From Odontesthes bonariensis (Eukaryota; Chordata; Actinopteri; Atheriniformes; Atherinopsidae), in NCBI RefSeq assembly GCF_027942865.1, contig NC_134515.1, forward strand, positions 20,048,227 to 20,112,226: a stretch of DNA of 64,000 bases. The letters run 5' to 3'. Positions 12,400-22,579 of the stretch are shown here, piece after piece (within the stretch, counting starts at the first letter, position 1; each line of letters begins with the position of its first letter). The translations under genes and the position numbers were made by a program. The notes beneath the pieces are model-generated. The model did no database searches. It worked only from the letters and a program-made list of their open reading frames with translations, and was not told the origin of the DNA.

Positions 12400-13596
12400 G
12401 TTGACAAAACAATACTATTATTATTGTTAGCCTGCAAGAAAAGGTTAGGCTACCATTGAAATTTAACTCAGAAGGCCACAAATAGAGAAAGAGGCATACG
12501 ATTGAAAAAATATATTCAAGAAATGAATGCCACTGCCTTTTATTTGACATTTGATTTCACATGTGTTCATAGTATTAAGATTTTAATTTTTCCAAATTCA
12601 ATGTTGAAGCAAAATTTAAGTTTGTTTCCATTTGAAAAGGTTCATCGCTTTATCTGAGAAAGAAAAACTTTTGTAGACCCTATTGTAGACATTTTTTTCA
12701 ATAAATTTCAAATTTTTAATTTTGGCCCACTGTGTATTTGAGTTTGACACCCCTGTTGTAAATGATGCTTTATAGAAAAAAGATTCAGGATAAAACTGAT
12801 TGGTATCTGACCAATTGAACACAGAGCATTTAATCTGGAAACCAAAGAAAAGGTTATAGTGAGATGCTTTTATTTGTCTATTTGTTTATTTATTTATCTA
12901 TGGAGATGAGTTTTAAGAGCTGATTAGCAGATTCTGGCAGTTTCAGCTCTTTAGAAAAAAAGAAATAAGCTAGCACCACAAGTGTTGAAGACAATACCTC
13001 CCTGAGTGAAGTTTTCTTTGTTTCAAATATGAGATTGTTTTTTTTTTTTATCTCTTTTTTGTCCCGTTATCATAAACTGAGGATCTTTGGGATCTCTGAC
13101 TGTTGGACCAAGCACTTGAGGTTGTATTTTCACTCTTCTGAAAATGAATGAAAACTACCTCAGCTCTTAATTTATGATGTTTTTATTGTGTTTATTTTAA
13201 TGTACAGCACTTTGGTAACCTTTGCGTTTATTTAAAATGTGCTTTATAAATAAAATTGATTGATTGATTGATTGATTTATGAAAGCTAATAGGAAGAGTC
13301 AATAAGTGGACAGAAAGTCTCCAAATACAAGTAAACATATAAAATGATGCAACGCCATAAATGGAGGGGACAGAAATTCCTGGAAATGCTTCGGAACTCC
13401 ATTTAAAAAGACACATTTGATATTCATAAATGTCAAGGATAATTTATTTGTTTCTTCATCTATTTCACCTGTGCATAAAAATCATAAACGTACAGTAAGG
13501 TTTGTTCGCTTGCATCAGTTTTTGACATTATAATTTCAGATTCGCACACAATCTTGATGGGCAGTGTGTTTACATCTGAAACATTGTGATTTTGGG
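12400..13596. other. Intergenic stretch between znf740 and csad, with a LINE tail
   Basis: There is no coding exon. The sequence is AT-rich. About 13,140-13,277 reads like the 3' end of a fish LINE on the plus strand, ending in TTTATAAATAAAATTGATTG and a TTGA microsatellite (13,255-13,277), a common way for L2-type LINE copies to end. The 3' UTR of csad is expected in the last few hundred bases. Confidence 0.5.
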
Positions 13597-15864
13597 TTAC
13601 AAATCCTTTCCCAGCCTTTCAATTTCATCGAGGAAGAAGTCCATGTCCTTGTGGGAAATGAGTGGAGAAAACACAGTCACACGAAAAAAATTGCCTATGT
13701 TTCCAAGAGGTTGGTAGCCCACCATCATGGTGCCTTGTTTCATCATCCGCTCCTTGATGATCGGAGCCACCTTTCAACGAAAATGAAAATACACAAAAAG
13801 AGACAATTGTTGAATTCTGTGTTCTTAATAAGAATGCCTCAGATTATACCTTGAACTTGAATGTGCGTATCTGCCATATCAAGAAGGAGTCAGAAATCTC
13901 AAAACACTGATACTTCAAATCTGGACTCTTCACTGATGTGAAGCAAAAGTAAATGACTCTTCACTTACTTTTGCCAGCCTGTTCTGGTAATCTGCGTTTC
14001 CCTCCATCCCTCTCAGACTCGGTGGAATGAACCAGAAGCAAACATTCACAAACTCCGGCTGTCAGTGGAGATAGAATCCAAAGATGGAGTGATAATGTTG
14101 TGCTCAAAAATAAAAAATAAGAAAATGCTTTAGATGTAAATTTACCTCTCTCAAAAGAAGGAACCCATCTCTTTTTTTCATTCGCTCCACCAAATACCTG
14201 CAAGAGTAAGCTGTTACATTCAATTGATCTCAGGTACAACCTGTTGTTGAACGAAACCACGTAAGTTCGGTTTATGAAAACGGAGATTTAAACTAATGCT
14301 GTATTAGAGTGGATAAGCAAAGATGCCGTAAGAGGGGTGCAGAAGTAGCCAATGTAAAAAAACACGCAAATGATCCATTTTCTTCAGATTTTTATCCAGA
14401 ATAAACAAAGCGTAAACTGCCCTGTCACTGAAAAGAATTCAGTTAGTCTGATATGCATAAGATAAAATAGTAGCACTTCAAAGTTCTAACCTTTAAGTAA
14501 AAGTTTGGTGACACAGTTTAACTACCTGCTTGTTATGACCCAGGTCACAGAGTGCTGCATGAAATGGACAGTGACACAAGCGTTAATGAGTTTTATTTAG
14601 AGCTGTTAAGCTATTAAAATGTATAGTTGAGATTATGAATGTGAATGTGGCTGAATTCAAATATGCTACCTACAAACGGGCTATTACTGGCGAACTCTAA
14701 AAGGGTGGCATTGTGGGTAATCTGGCTGCGATGTGATTGTTGTAGTCCTGGAAGTGAGTTGACTGAAATGCATTGGACAGAATATTCAACGTCAACAATT
14801 AGGTATCTATACAGGTGCAGGCTCCAGGATAACTGCTGCCCAAATGTCGTTCACATGGTTTAAATTTGCATCCCCATCTTACCATGCTTTTACTGATCCA
14901 AACAGTAAAAGCATGTCAGGGAGGCCACTCACCGGGCTTCAGTGAAGACACCTCTCTACTACCACTACTACTACTGAGAGCCACAATTTTTGGAAATATT
15001 ACAACTTTGAACACTACTGTCGAAGTTTGCTGAAGGTCGACTGATCGGTGCGGAGTGTAATTTGTTACCAGGCCAAACGCCGTATAGGCTGGCAGGTGAT
15101 ATTGTCAGCTGAATGGTACTCTGACGTATGCAAAACTCGCTGATTCAAAAAGTGCAGAGTAATTTCTTCCTCCTGATTTGTACGACAGTTGGCTGCGGTA
15201 CATGGAATGGGCCTTTAATCAGGGATCTAATTACGTATTCACTTAATTTAACACAGTGCTTGTTTAATGGTGTTTAAGTGAGATTGAGTTTGTGTGTTAA
15301 CTCTTGACAGCTTAAGTGTTTTCATATTAAAAAAAAAAAAAACTGAAAGCAATCAAGACGGTTAAGGCAGTGAAGCCCATGCACCACACAAAGACTTCAC
15401 TGCAGCTGTAAGGGCACCGGGAATTCAGCAGGGTGGAACAATGCTTTATTTACCTCACATGGAGGAATGCTTTGTCAACACGCTCTTCCAAGCCAGCAGA
15501 GCCAACAGCTTTCCACATCAGCCACAGCTTCAGACAATCCACTTTGCGGCTGCACTGGACAGATTTATCTCCGATGTCAAGATTAACATCATAGAACTTG
15601 TCTTGCTGGAAGAGGTATGAGGCGTTGGCGCTGTGGCACCGCTTCAGCAAGTTCTGTGGAACACAAAAGGTTGGTTGAGTCGAGAAAAGAATCTAAACAA
15701 AGCAAGAGTAAAAACTGTAAGCCCGTCCTATCAAAACCGTCGGAATTTCTAATTGTGTAGTTTCATGAAACCAAACCGTGGTATCCTTAAGCAGCAAGAC
15801 CGAACACTGCAGGCCCGCCACCAGCATCTTGTGTGGATTCCATCCCACTGAATTTGCTCTAGTA

Positions 15865-15868
15865 ACAC

Positions 15869-15933
<65 letters not shown>
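15865..15933. repeat. CA microsatellite in a csad intron
   Basis: A run of about 33 CA units with one CG interruption near the left end. It lies directly upstream (minus sense) of the exon that encodes the PLP-lysine motif, so it occupies the place of the polypyrimidine tract as an alternating GT run. Confidence 0.95.
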
Positions 15934-15934
<1 letters not shown>

Positions 15935-17249
15935 CAGCTAATGACCATTACTGCCAAACTTTGCAGTTTTGATTATCCAAGTTGAATATTGTCTTCAGTA
16001 TGTTGCAAAATGCATCTTTCTTGCTTGCACGTTAATGCCTGTCAGCTCCTTTCATCAGATGCTTGTGCTGCTTGGAAAAGAGCACACTTCCTCCCCATGC
16101 AGCCTGAAAGAAGTGGCAAAAAGACAAAATGTGGGAGTTCTCTCAGATTTACCCAAACACAGAAATAGTCTCTAAAAATCAACGCCTGCCAACTTAGATT
16201 AGTCTCCCCCTGGAGCACTCACGTCGACGTGCAGCCAGAGATTGTGTTTCTCACAAACATCAGCTATGCGGTCCAGTGGGTCAAAGGCACCCTGCACTGT
16301 CGTGCCTGACGTGCAGCTTACAAAGAACGGGACTGCACCCTGAGAGGAGCAAATGGAAAGTGAGTGCAGTTTCCTTTCGCGTGGACTTTCAAGGCTCTGG
16401 TCGGTTCGAGCCAGAAAATTCAACCCGACATGCCTTATGCACGTGTATATTGGGCTTACTGAACATGAGTAAATTTACCAGAGATTTGGACAACTCTAAT
16501 TTTTCATCCAGGTCCTCAGGAATCATTCTGCCTCTGTTGCGAAGGAAAAAAAGCATTAATGGGGTAACATAAAGAAAGGAATATACCAATTAGTGTGATC
16601 CCTGGGATTAAGACAGCAAAGATTTATCAATTTCTTTTGGTGAATTTTCAAATTTATAAAATGACACAAGTTGACATGTTCAATGTGTTTATAGCAGTTT
16701 TGCTTAATAAATTATTTCAATAGCCAACAAGTAATTTACAACTAACCTAAGCTCTTACAGTAAGCAATCAATTACCCTTCATCCACTTTCACCATGATGA
16801 CATTGTCCCAAAACCCAGAAACGCAGCACCTTTCTTCACCGAGTAATGGCTCTGGAAAACATGGGAATGCATCCTTCAGTCATCTGGCACAAAAAAATCT
16901 CAGAAACTTTTAGTCTAATGAATGAGTCAGGCGTCCTGACCTCTGGAGATGTAAAGACGGTCATTTGTGGGAGACCCCTCAACCCCTGGCTTTTGACCTG
17001 TGGGAAGAGTTTGTAGCGTGCGAGGTTCATGGCATACATGTTTGAGGTGGAACCCCCGGGGCAGAAAATACCATCACCTTCTGTCCAGCCCACAAGCTGA
17101 CGTAATGCCCTTAAAACCTCAGTCTCCATCAGCACAAAGACTGGTGCCACTTCATAGGTGAAGCTGCCAATGACAAGAAATATGTCTGATCATTGATAGG
17201 TTTTAAGTCATACAGTAGTGTACTTGTTGCAACTCATTTCGCTGTGTAT

Positions 17250-18200
17250 TATACAATGACTTGTGAACACCAGTGCTTTCTCAGTTTTTGAACACTCGGG
17301 CTGTTCGTTTCTGCACGTCTCAGACACAAAAATCTGTGAAAACACAGATGGCAGCAGTAATGTGGTTTCATAGAACGAGCCATGGCACCACTAACCAGAG
17401 CAGCAGTGGCCGTCCTCTTAAAATAAAAACATTGCAAAGTGCTTCAAAATTAGCACAAGAAAACCGAGTTCTGGTGCAGTTCCGACAGTGTGACACTCCA
17501 TGATGCCAACATCAGTGGATGGCATCCAAAAACTAATCCCATACTTGCTGTTGGGCAGAAAATCATAAGATTAAACTTTGCCAGACAACATTAAAAGGAG
17601 CCTGACAAACACTGGGAGCACATTCTTTGGTCAGATGAGACAAAGACAAATATGCTCTGTTCAACTGAGGATCAGTATGTTTGGGATGAACCTGGCCAGG
17701 ACGACAGCGGTGAAAGCAATGACCTAGCAGTGAAGCATATAGAAGAAAGTAGGACAACGTGTTAAGGAGATGGCATTTATAGATGGCACCGTCAATGTAA
17801 ATGGTTAGTTAATCAAAGCCATCTGGGAAAAGGACAGTCGCTTTAGTGAACTACACTCAAATCAGAGCACCATAAAAAGCCAGTTGCTGAACAGGAGCTA
17901 CTTTATTCAACTGATATCTTGATTAAAATCCAACAATAGCAGCTAGTACAGGACAGTGGCCCGTCAGAACTTCTGTGTTAGGAGCCTGGCATGATGGATT
18001 CGGGTTTAATTGTGATCTTGTTGTTTCAGCAAATCCAGCCGCCTCGTAAAGTAAATGAAAGCCTGCAGATATACCAGACAAAATGACTCCCAGTCTCCAG
18101 ACTTTTAGGAGAGGAGGACTATTCATGCATGGTAGCGGACTAAACCTCCATTTCAAAATCACAGAGGAGTTTCTAAAAAAGAAAAGTGTTAAACAAAAAA
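17250..18200 (+). mobile_element. Decayed Tc1/mariner-like relic in a csad intron
   Basis: The intron between csad exons 4 and 5 is about 1.4 kb, unlike the other csad introns. On the plus strand near 17,599-17,700 one frame reads PDKHWEHILWSDETKTNM and shortly after QYVWDEPG, the central part of a Tc1-type DDE transposase (W-S-D-E-T-K, Y-V-W). Upstream, about 17,290-17,500, a basic frame with SSSGRPLKIK resembles the DNA-binding linker. Frames are broken and I could not find clear inverted ends, so the limits are approximate. It runs antisense to csad. Confidence 0.6.
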
Positions 18201-19201
18201 AAAAATGACATTGTCAAGAATGTCCCAAAAAATAAAAATGAAATTGCCCCGTTTAAAAAGAGAGCAAAAGGGTGAGACACCACTCTGACACGAGAAACTG
18301 AAAAAAATGCCTAAAACACAACAGATATCCCGAATGTTTTTTTTCTTTCTTTCTTTCATCATTGGTCTCCGTCATGCTGTGGACGGTCCAATCATCAAAA
18401 CACATTATTTTGAGAAAAAGGAGATTTGAATCATAGTGATTTATCACAGTATCATATTCAGTCTAAACTTTAGTGAAACTATCTGGATATTTCTTCCATC
18501 ACTGCCTCACTGGGTCAAATATATCTGCTTTGCTGTTTTTTTTTTTGGTATTTCTTACAGGTTAGTGTTGAGAGCCTAGGTGAGGAAACGTCCAGCCAAG
18601 GCATGATAGTCCACACCACCAAACTGCTGATTGAAGAAATGGGGGTGACCTGAAAGTGACAACAAGAAGAACCATCAAGTTTGAAAAAGAATCAGTTTGT
18701 AATACTGTTTCGGCTGTCTCTGTCAGTCTTCCTTGTCTTTATGCTGTACTTGGCGACATCTCTCACTCTCTGCAGGAGCCTGGCTTGTGGTTCCCCAGTG
18801 TCTCTCAGCTGCAGATCCAGCTGCAGCGCCAGCTCATCGGGCTCTTTCCACTCACACACCTGCACGAAAAACACACAAATTGTGGTTTTTGTTCAGCAAA
18901 CCAACTGTAATATGATAGGTGAGACATTTTATGCTTCGGGAAACACCTTCTGTTTGACATCTGTGCCTTTGCAGAGCACCTCCTCCACAATAATCTTAAA
19001 GGCTTCGTTCAAGAAGAGTTGGCCCTCCGCATGGTCAATGAGAGGCTCACTCAGGTCACGGAGAGTTGGCTCCATTGTCTGTCCGTCTGCTGCGTTTAAA
19101 ACAGTTCAAACAGAAACACAGTGAGTAAAGGGCTGCAGTTCAAAATAAACAGACAGATACCACACACTGTACTTACACGATAATGGGGACACGTGAGCCA
19201 T

Positions 19202-20620
19202 GTTCACACTTTTAAATGAGCTAGCGAATCTCTGCTGCTTTTTTTAGAGGGTGCTGATAGAAAATGGCTGCAGAACAAAAGGAAAGCACGGCAGCAGTGG
19301 GAGGGACGCAACCTTTGTCCCAGAGCCACAGTTAATTAACACTGACTGAGATTACGGGGGAGAGTGGGAGAAATGGTGAGGAATACACTGATTTCTGAGG
19401 TTCTGTCATGAAAAAGAAACTTAAGTGTCAAGAGACATGCAAAACTTTCATGAATAAAACAATCAAGAGTTTCAGACAAAACTACCCGAGAGACAGGAAG
19501 ATTCATTAATGGTGGTAACTAAGATTATGCATTCATGAAGTACAAATGTGATCTACAGTATTTGTAATTTAGTCAAGAGTTTTTATATCAAAGCAGCTCT
19601 ATAGGTGGATCATGCTACATGTCCCATATTGTTGTATTAATTCCACTGCATATTTCAGGTGCTTTAGTTATTTTTCATATCATTACATTACGGTCATTTT
19701 GCAGACGCTTTTATCCAAAGCGACTTACAATAAGTGTGTTCCACATCGGTAGGCTAAAGAACTTCAGGTCACAAGAAATCACAAGTGCATTTCCTTCCAA
19801 AACCAAACAGCTAAGAGCATATGCATCCTTTCTCTCCAGTGTAAACAATGTATCTGGTTGGCGTGAAATATTTGTGATACATGGGGAAGGATTAAAAATT
19901 CCTTTATTACTTAAGAAAATTCCCTCTTTTCTCTTGCTTTAAGCTGTAAGCTACATCCGACAAAGGGGAGAGTAGGGCTGTTATTCTCAGCGCATAAAAG
20001 TGCGTGTTACAACAATCTTCTAGAAAATGCTGGAATGCTGTATACATACAGGGTGTAAAGTTATTCAGTTCAACTTTATTTGTATGACATAGTACATAGT
20101 ACTAACAGCCCACGGTACTTTTAGCTCACAGGTCTTAAGACACCGTGATGTTACATTTATTTGATTTAAAATACCAAGATATGTTGATCAGAAGACAATC
20201 ATTTCTCCCAGGAACTGAAGATTTATCAAATGTGAAGACGCTGAAAACAAAATGAATAAAATGAGAGAAATATTTCATTTGCCACTTTAAATTCCTTTCT
20301 GTATTGACATTAGAATGATATGGGAACAGCTCAGTTGTTTTCATAATTTCTCCTCAAGAGAGACTTAGTTTCATAAGACACATTGACAAAGCTGTCAGGC
20401 ACCTTTATAAAAGGCATTTCAAGTAAACTTTTAAAATTTTTCATTGACAACTGCAGCATCGGAGTAAAGTGAACGTTAAACAAAAAGAGGCCTGCTCACA
20501 AGTGCTGAATAGCATTTTTGGGGTAGTAAAATCTAGGTGCTATTCTTTTCCTCATAGTCCTCGTCGTTGGAAACCCGCTAATTCTCTGAAAGTCTGAGTT
20601 TGTAGCAGTGGGCGAAGGCC
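19202..20620. other. Intergenic stretch between csad and the CARD-DD gene
   Basis: The first part should hold the csad 5' UTR and promoter. About 19,681-19,830 matches a dispersed fish repeat with the wording TTTTGCAGACGCTTTTATCC and AAGCGACTTACAATAAGTG. About 20,060-20,095 (TTCAGTTCAACTTTATTTG) looks like a short LINE 3' tail on the minus strand. The 3' UTR of the CARD-DD gene should lie near 20,300-20,620. No other coding exon seen. Confidence 0.5.
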
Positions 20621-21464
20621 TTAGTCAGTCTCCAACAGGCATTCAAGACTTTCAGGAGGCAACGCCCAGTCTTCCTGACTGAGGAGGGAGTGCAGATGAG
20701 CAGCAGTGGCTTTTCCTCGCTGGCGCGTTCGCCAGTAACGCAGCATGGCGAAGACTCGCTCCACATGGAGTGAATGGTCCTCTTCAATCTGCTCCAGCTT
20801 CACAGACGAGATGTCCAGAGCCAGTCTGCCAATCTCCCTCCAAGACCTGCCGATGGAACGAGCCACGGACATCAGCTGCCTCTCCTTCACTAAGCCATGG
20901 TCTGTGCAATGAGACAGCGGCGGATCTTGTAGGCGATGGCTTCTCTTGGAAGTGGAATACATTTCATTGTACTGTGACTCACCCTTGCTGCAGGTCTGTT
21001 TGGTTGGAACTATATCTCGTAATTCAGGAGCTTTTCTTTTTCTTGACACGTCTTTTCCCCCTTGTAAAATTAAGAAAATTTAAATTTAATGATTCAAATG
21101 AACATTTAATAATGAGACTGCTGACTTTTTCACTTTTTTTTTTTTTTTTTTTACCTGAACACAGAGTTTGGACTTGCACATCTTTAACAAAACACAGCAT
21201 TGGGTAGGTCTCCTGCAGCGCCTGTTCTTCCAGCAGGTCGAGCAGTCCTTGAGCTGCTTCTGGACCTCTCTGGATGACATGATCCAAAAGGTCTCTCACC
21301 TTCTCACTGGGAATTCGGCAAGATTTCACTTGCTGGTAGCCGTGTGGAGACAGCAGACAGCGAGAGTCTGCGTGCTGCAGCACAAAATCTGCATCGGCGC
21401 TCAGAATCTCGATAAGCTTTGCCTTGTGGCGTCTCAGCAGTTGGATTTCTGGCTCCTCAGCCAT
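20621..21464 (-). CDS. CARD and death-domain adaptor, CRADD/RAIDD-like
   Basis: A cytosolic adaptor with an N-terminal CARD and a C-terminal death domain, the design of CRADD (RAIDD), which links death-domain scaffolds such as PIDD to initiator caspases. Exon 1 is 21464-21155, from the ATG of MAEEPEIQLLRR. Exon 2 starts at 21060 and the stop is at 20621. Read straight through, exon 2 gives 249 residues; with an 81-base intron at 20982-20902 it gives 222. The CARD covers about residues 4-90 (LLSPHGYQQV, RGPEAAQGLLDLLEE, YPML). A basic linker (SRKRKAPEL) follows. The death domain covers the last 100 residues (ARSIGRSWREIGRLAL, IEEDHSLHVERVFAMLRYW), with wording closer to FADD than to human CRADD. 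Human CRADD is 199 residues. It may be a fish-specific relative rather than the strict orthologue, since mammalian CRADD is not next to CSAD. No lesions seen. Confidence 0.75.
21142..21152. repeat. Poly-T tract beside the CARD-exon donor
   Basis: On the plus strand a long T run (about 21,134-21,152) ends immediately before the donor of the CARD exon, so on the minus strand the intron begins GTAA followed by many A bases. The donor itself is intact. Confidence 0.8.
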
Positions 21465-22110
21465 GACTGGGCGACCCAGTGAATGGAAGGTTAGAGACAC
21501 GCAACAATACTGAATGGGCAGAAGTACTTTAATGTTATTTGTGTGCAATATAATAGAAATTATAACTGAAAAAGACTCATTTAAAAACCTGTCAGCATTA
21601 ATGAAAAATGCGGCGCAGGAGGAGAGTTTTCTATTTGACAGAGTTGCATCTCATAGCGTGAATATGAGGACTATAAAGTGGTAATAAGTATAGACCTATA
21701 CTACCATATCGCGCATATATCTATATTCTACATTGTATATCAGGTCAGCGATATCTGCTATAACGTAAGTTTGTTTACAATAGGAAAACGTCCCAAGTCC
21801 AACAGTTTTTTTTTTCTGTAAACCTAACCTTGTGTGGGTATGCGTGCTGTCGTCCACTAACAGATGCGCTGAACAAAGTCTCCTACAGGAAGCACGCCGC
21901 TGTGCAACAAGCAAAACGTATCTGCATGTGCTCCTCTCAAACGCTTCAAGAGCGCCGTTTTAAACACGCAACCAGTTCAAATCTCCTAAACTTTCTTGGT
22001 AGAATCCCCTGCCTCCTTCCTTCCTCCCTCAGCTTCAGCTTTTTTCTTCTGTGTTTTTTTTTTTAAATAAAACTATCTGTTCCCACTGGTCCATCCTCTC
22101 TGTTTGCCTC
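21465..22110 (-). promoter_or_regulatory. Upstream region of the CARD-DD gene
   Basis: The 5' UTR and promoter should be here, since the ATG exon is first and no earlier coding exon is seen. The stretch 21,830-21,960 has scattered CpG sites and short GC-rich blocks. I see no clear TATA box or other named site. Confidence 0.3.
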
Positions 22111-22261
22111 CATCTAGTGGATGGAGGATTTCACTGCATTAAAAGTTCAAGGGTTTGGCGACACCTTGCGGGACTGCTCACGCACTGCATGCAGAGATGA
22201 TAGAGAATTCATTCATCCGAAATCTTTTATTCTACGGTGGCCCTTTGATACAAAACACACC

Positions 22262-22577
22262 CACCCATCCATTTTCTGCACCCACTTAATCCAATTCAGG
22301 ACCAGCCTATCCCAGCTGCCACCGGGAGGCAGGTTACGTCCTAGAAGGAGTCGGCGGTCCATCACAGGGCCACACAGAAATAAAGAGACTCACAACCACG
22401 CAAGCTCACACTCACTCCCAGGGACGATTTAGAATCGCCAATTAACCTAACAAGCGTGCTTTTGGATGATGGGAGGAAGCCGGAGTACCCAGAGAGAACC
22501 CACACATGCATAGGGAGAACATGCAAACTCCACAAAGAAAGGCCTCAGGCATGATTTGGACCAGGAGCCTTCTTGTA
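22262..22577 (-). repeat. Dispersed tRNA-headed fish repeat, copy 1
   Basis: On the minus strand this reads GGAGTTTGCATGTTCTCCC, then GGGTTCTCTCTGGGTACTCC, a TAATTGGCGATT block and, after CCCTGTGATGGACCG, a tail ending GAAAATGGATGGATG-like sequence. The same wording recurs at 29,779-30,086 and in part at 40,413-40,477 and 56,122-56,233. It is a very common teleost repeat whose head has tRNA-like promoter boxes. Confidence 0.8.
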
Positions 22578-22579
22578 CA

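Larger units (their letters stand above)
13597..19201 (-). pseudogene. csad: Cysteine sulfinate decarboxylase, inactivated
   Basis: CSAD is the PLP-dependent group II decarboxylase that turns cysteine sulfinate into hypotaurine, the main step to taurine. Coding exons on the minus strand are 19201-19177, 19089-18947, 18859-18733, 18649-18559, 17163-16941, 16851-16776, 16533-16479, 16339-16223, 16103-16039, 15858-15777, 15653-15454, 14197-14146, 14058-13969 and 13770-13597. With the 4 missing bases counted they would give about 507 residues, against 493 in human. Landmarks are [44 protein letters not shown]-type [14 protein letters not shown], the PLP-lysine motif NPHK, SYLFQQDKFYDV, EFVNVCFW and a proper C-terminal KDL stop. 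Lesions are a TAG at 18578-18576 where the family has glutamate, a 4-base deletion near 16,804, a GG in place of the GT donor after 18,733, and a GC donor after 16,039. The rest of the frame is well conserved, so the loss looks recent. The gene assignment is firm; the pseudogene call rests on the lesions being real. Confidence 0.9.

Noticed and set aside
14141..14160. Apparent 2-base deletion at the end of csad exon 12
   Set aside because: A first reading gave AGAG before the donor and a broken phase. Rereading the bases gives TTG AGA GAG|GTAAAT, a 52-base exon in correct phase with EFVNV of the next exon. Not a lesion.
15693..15932. Open frame with a long Cys/Val (or Thr/His) repeat
   Set aside because: The repeat is the translated CA/TG microsatellite; only the part after it is csad exon 10.
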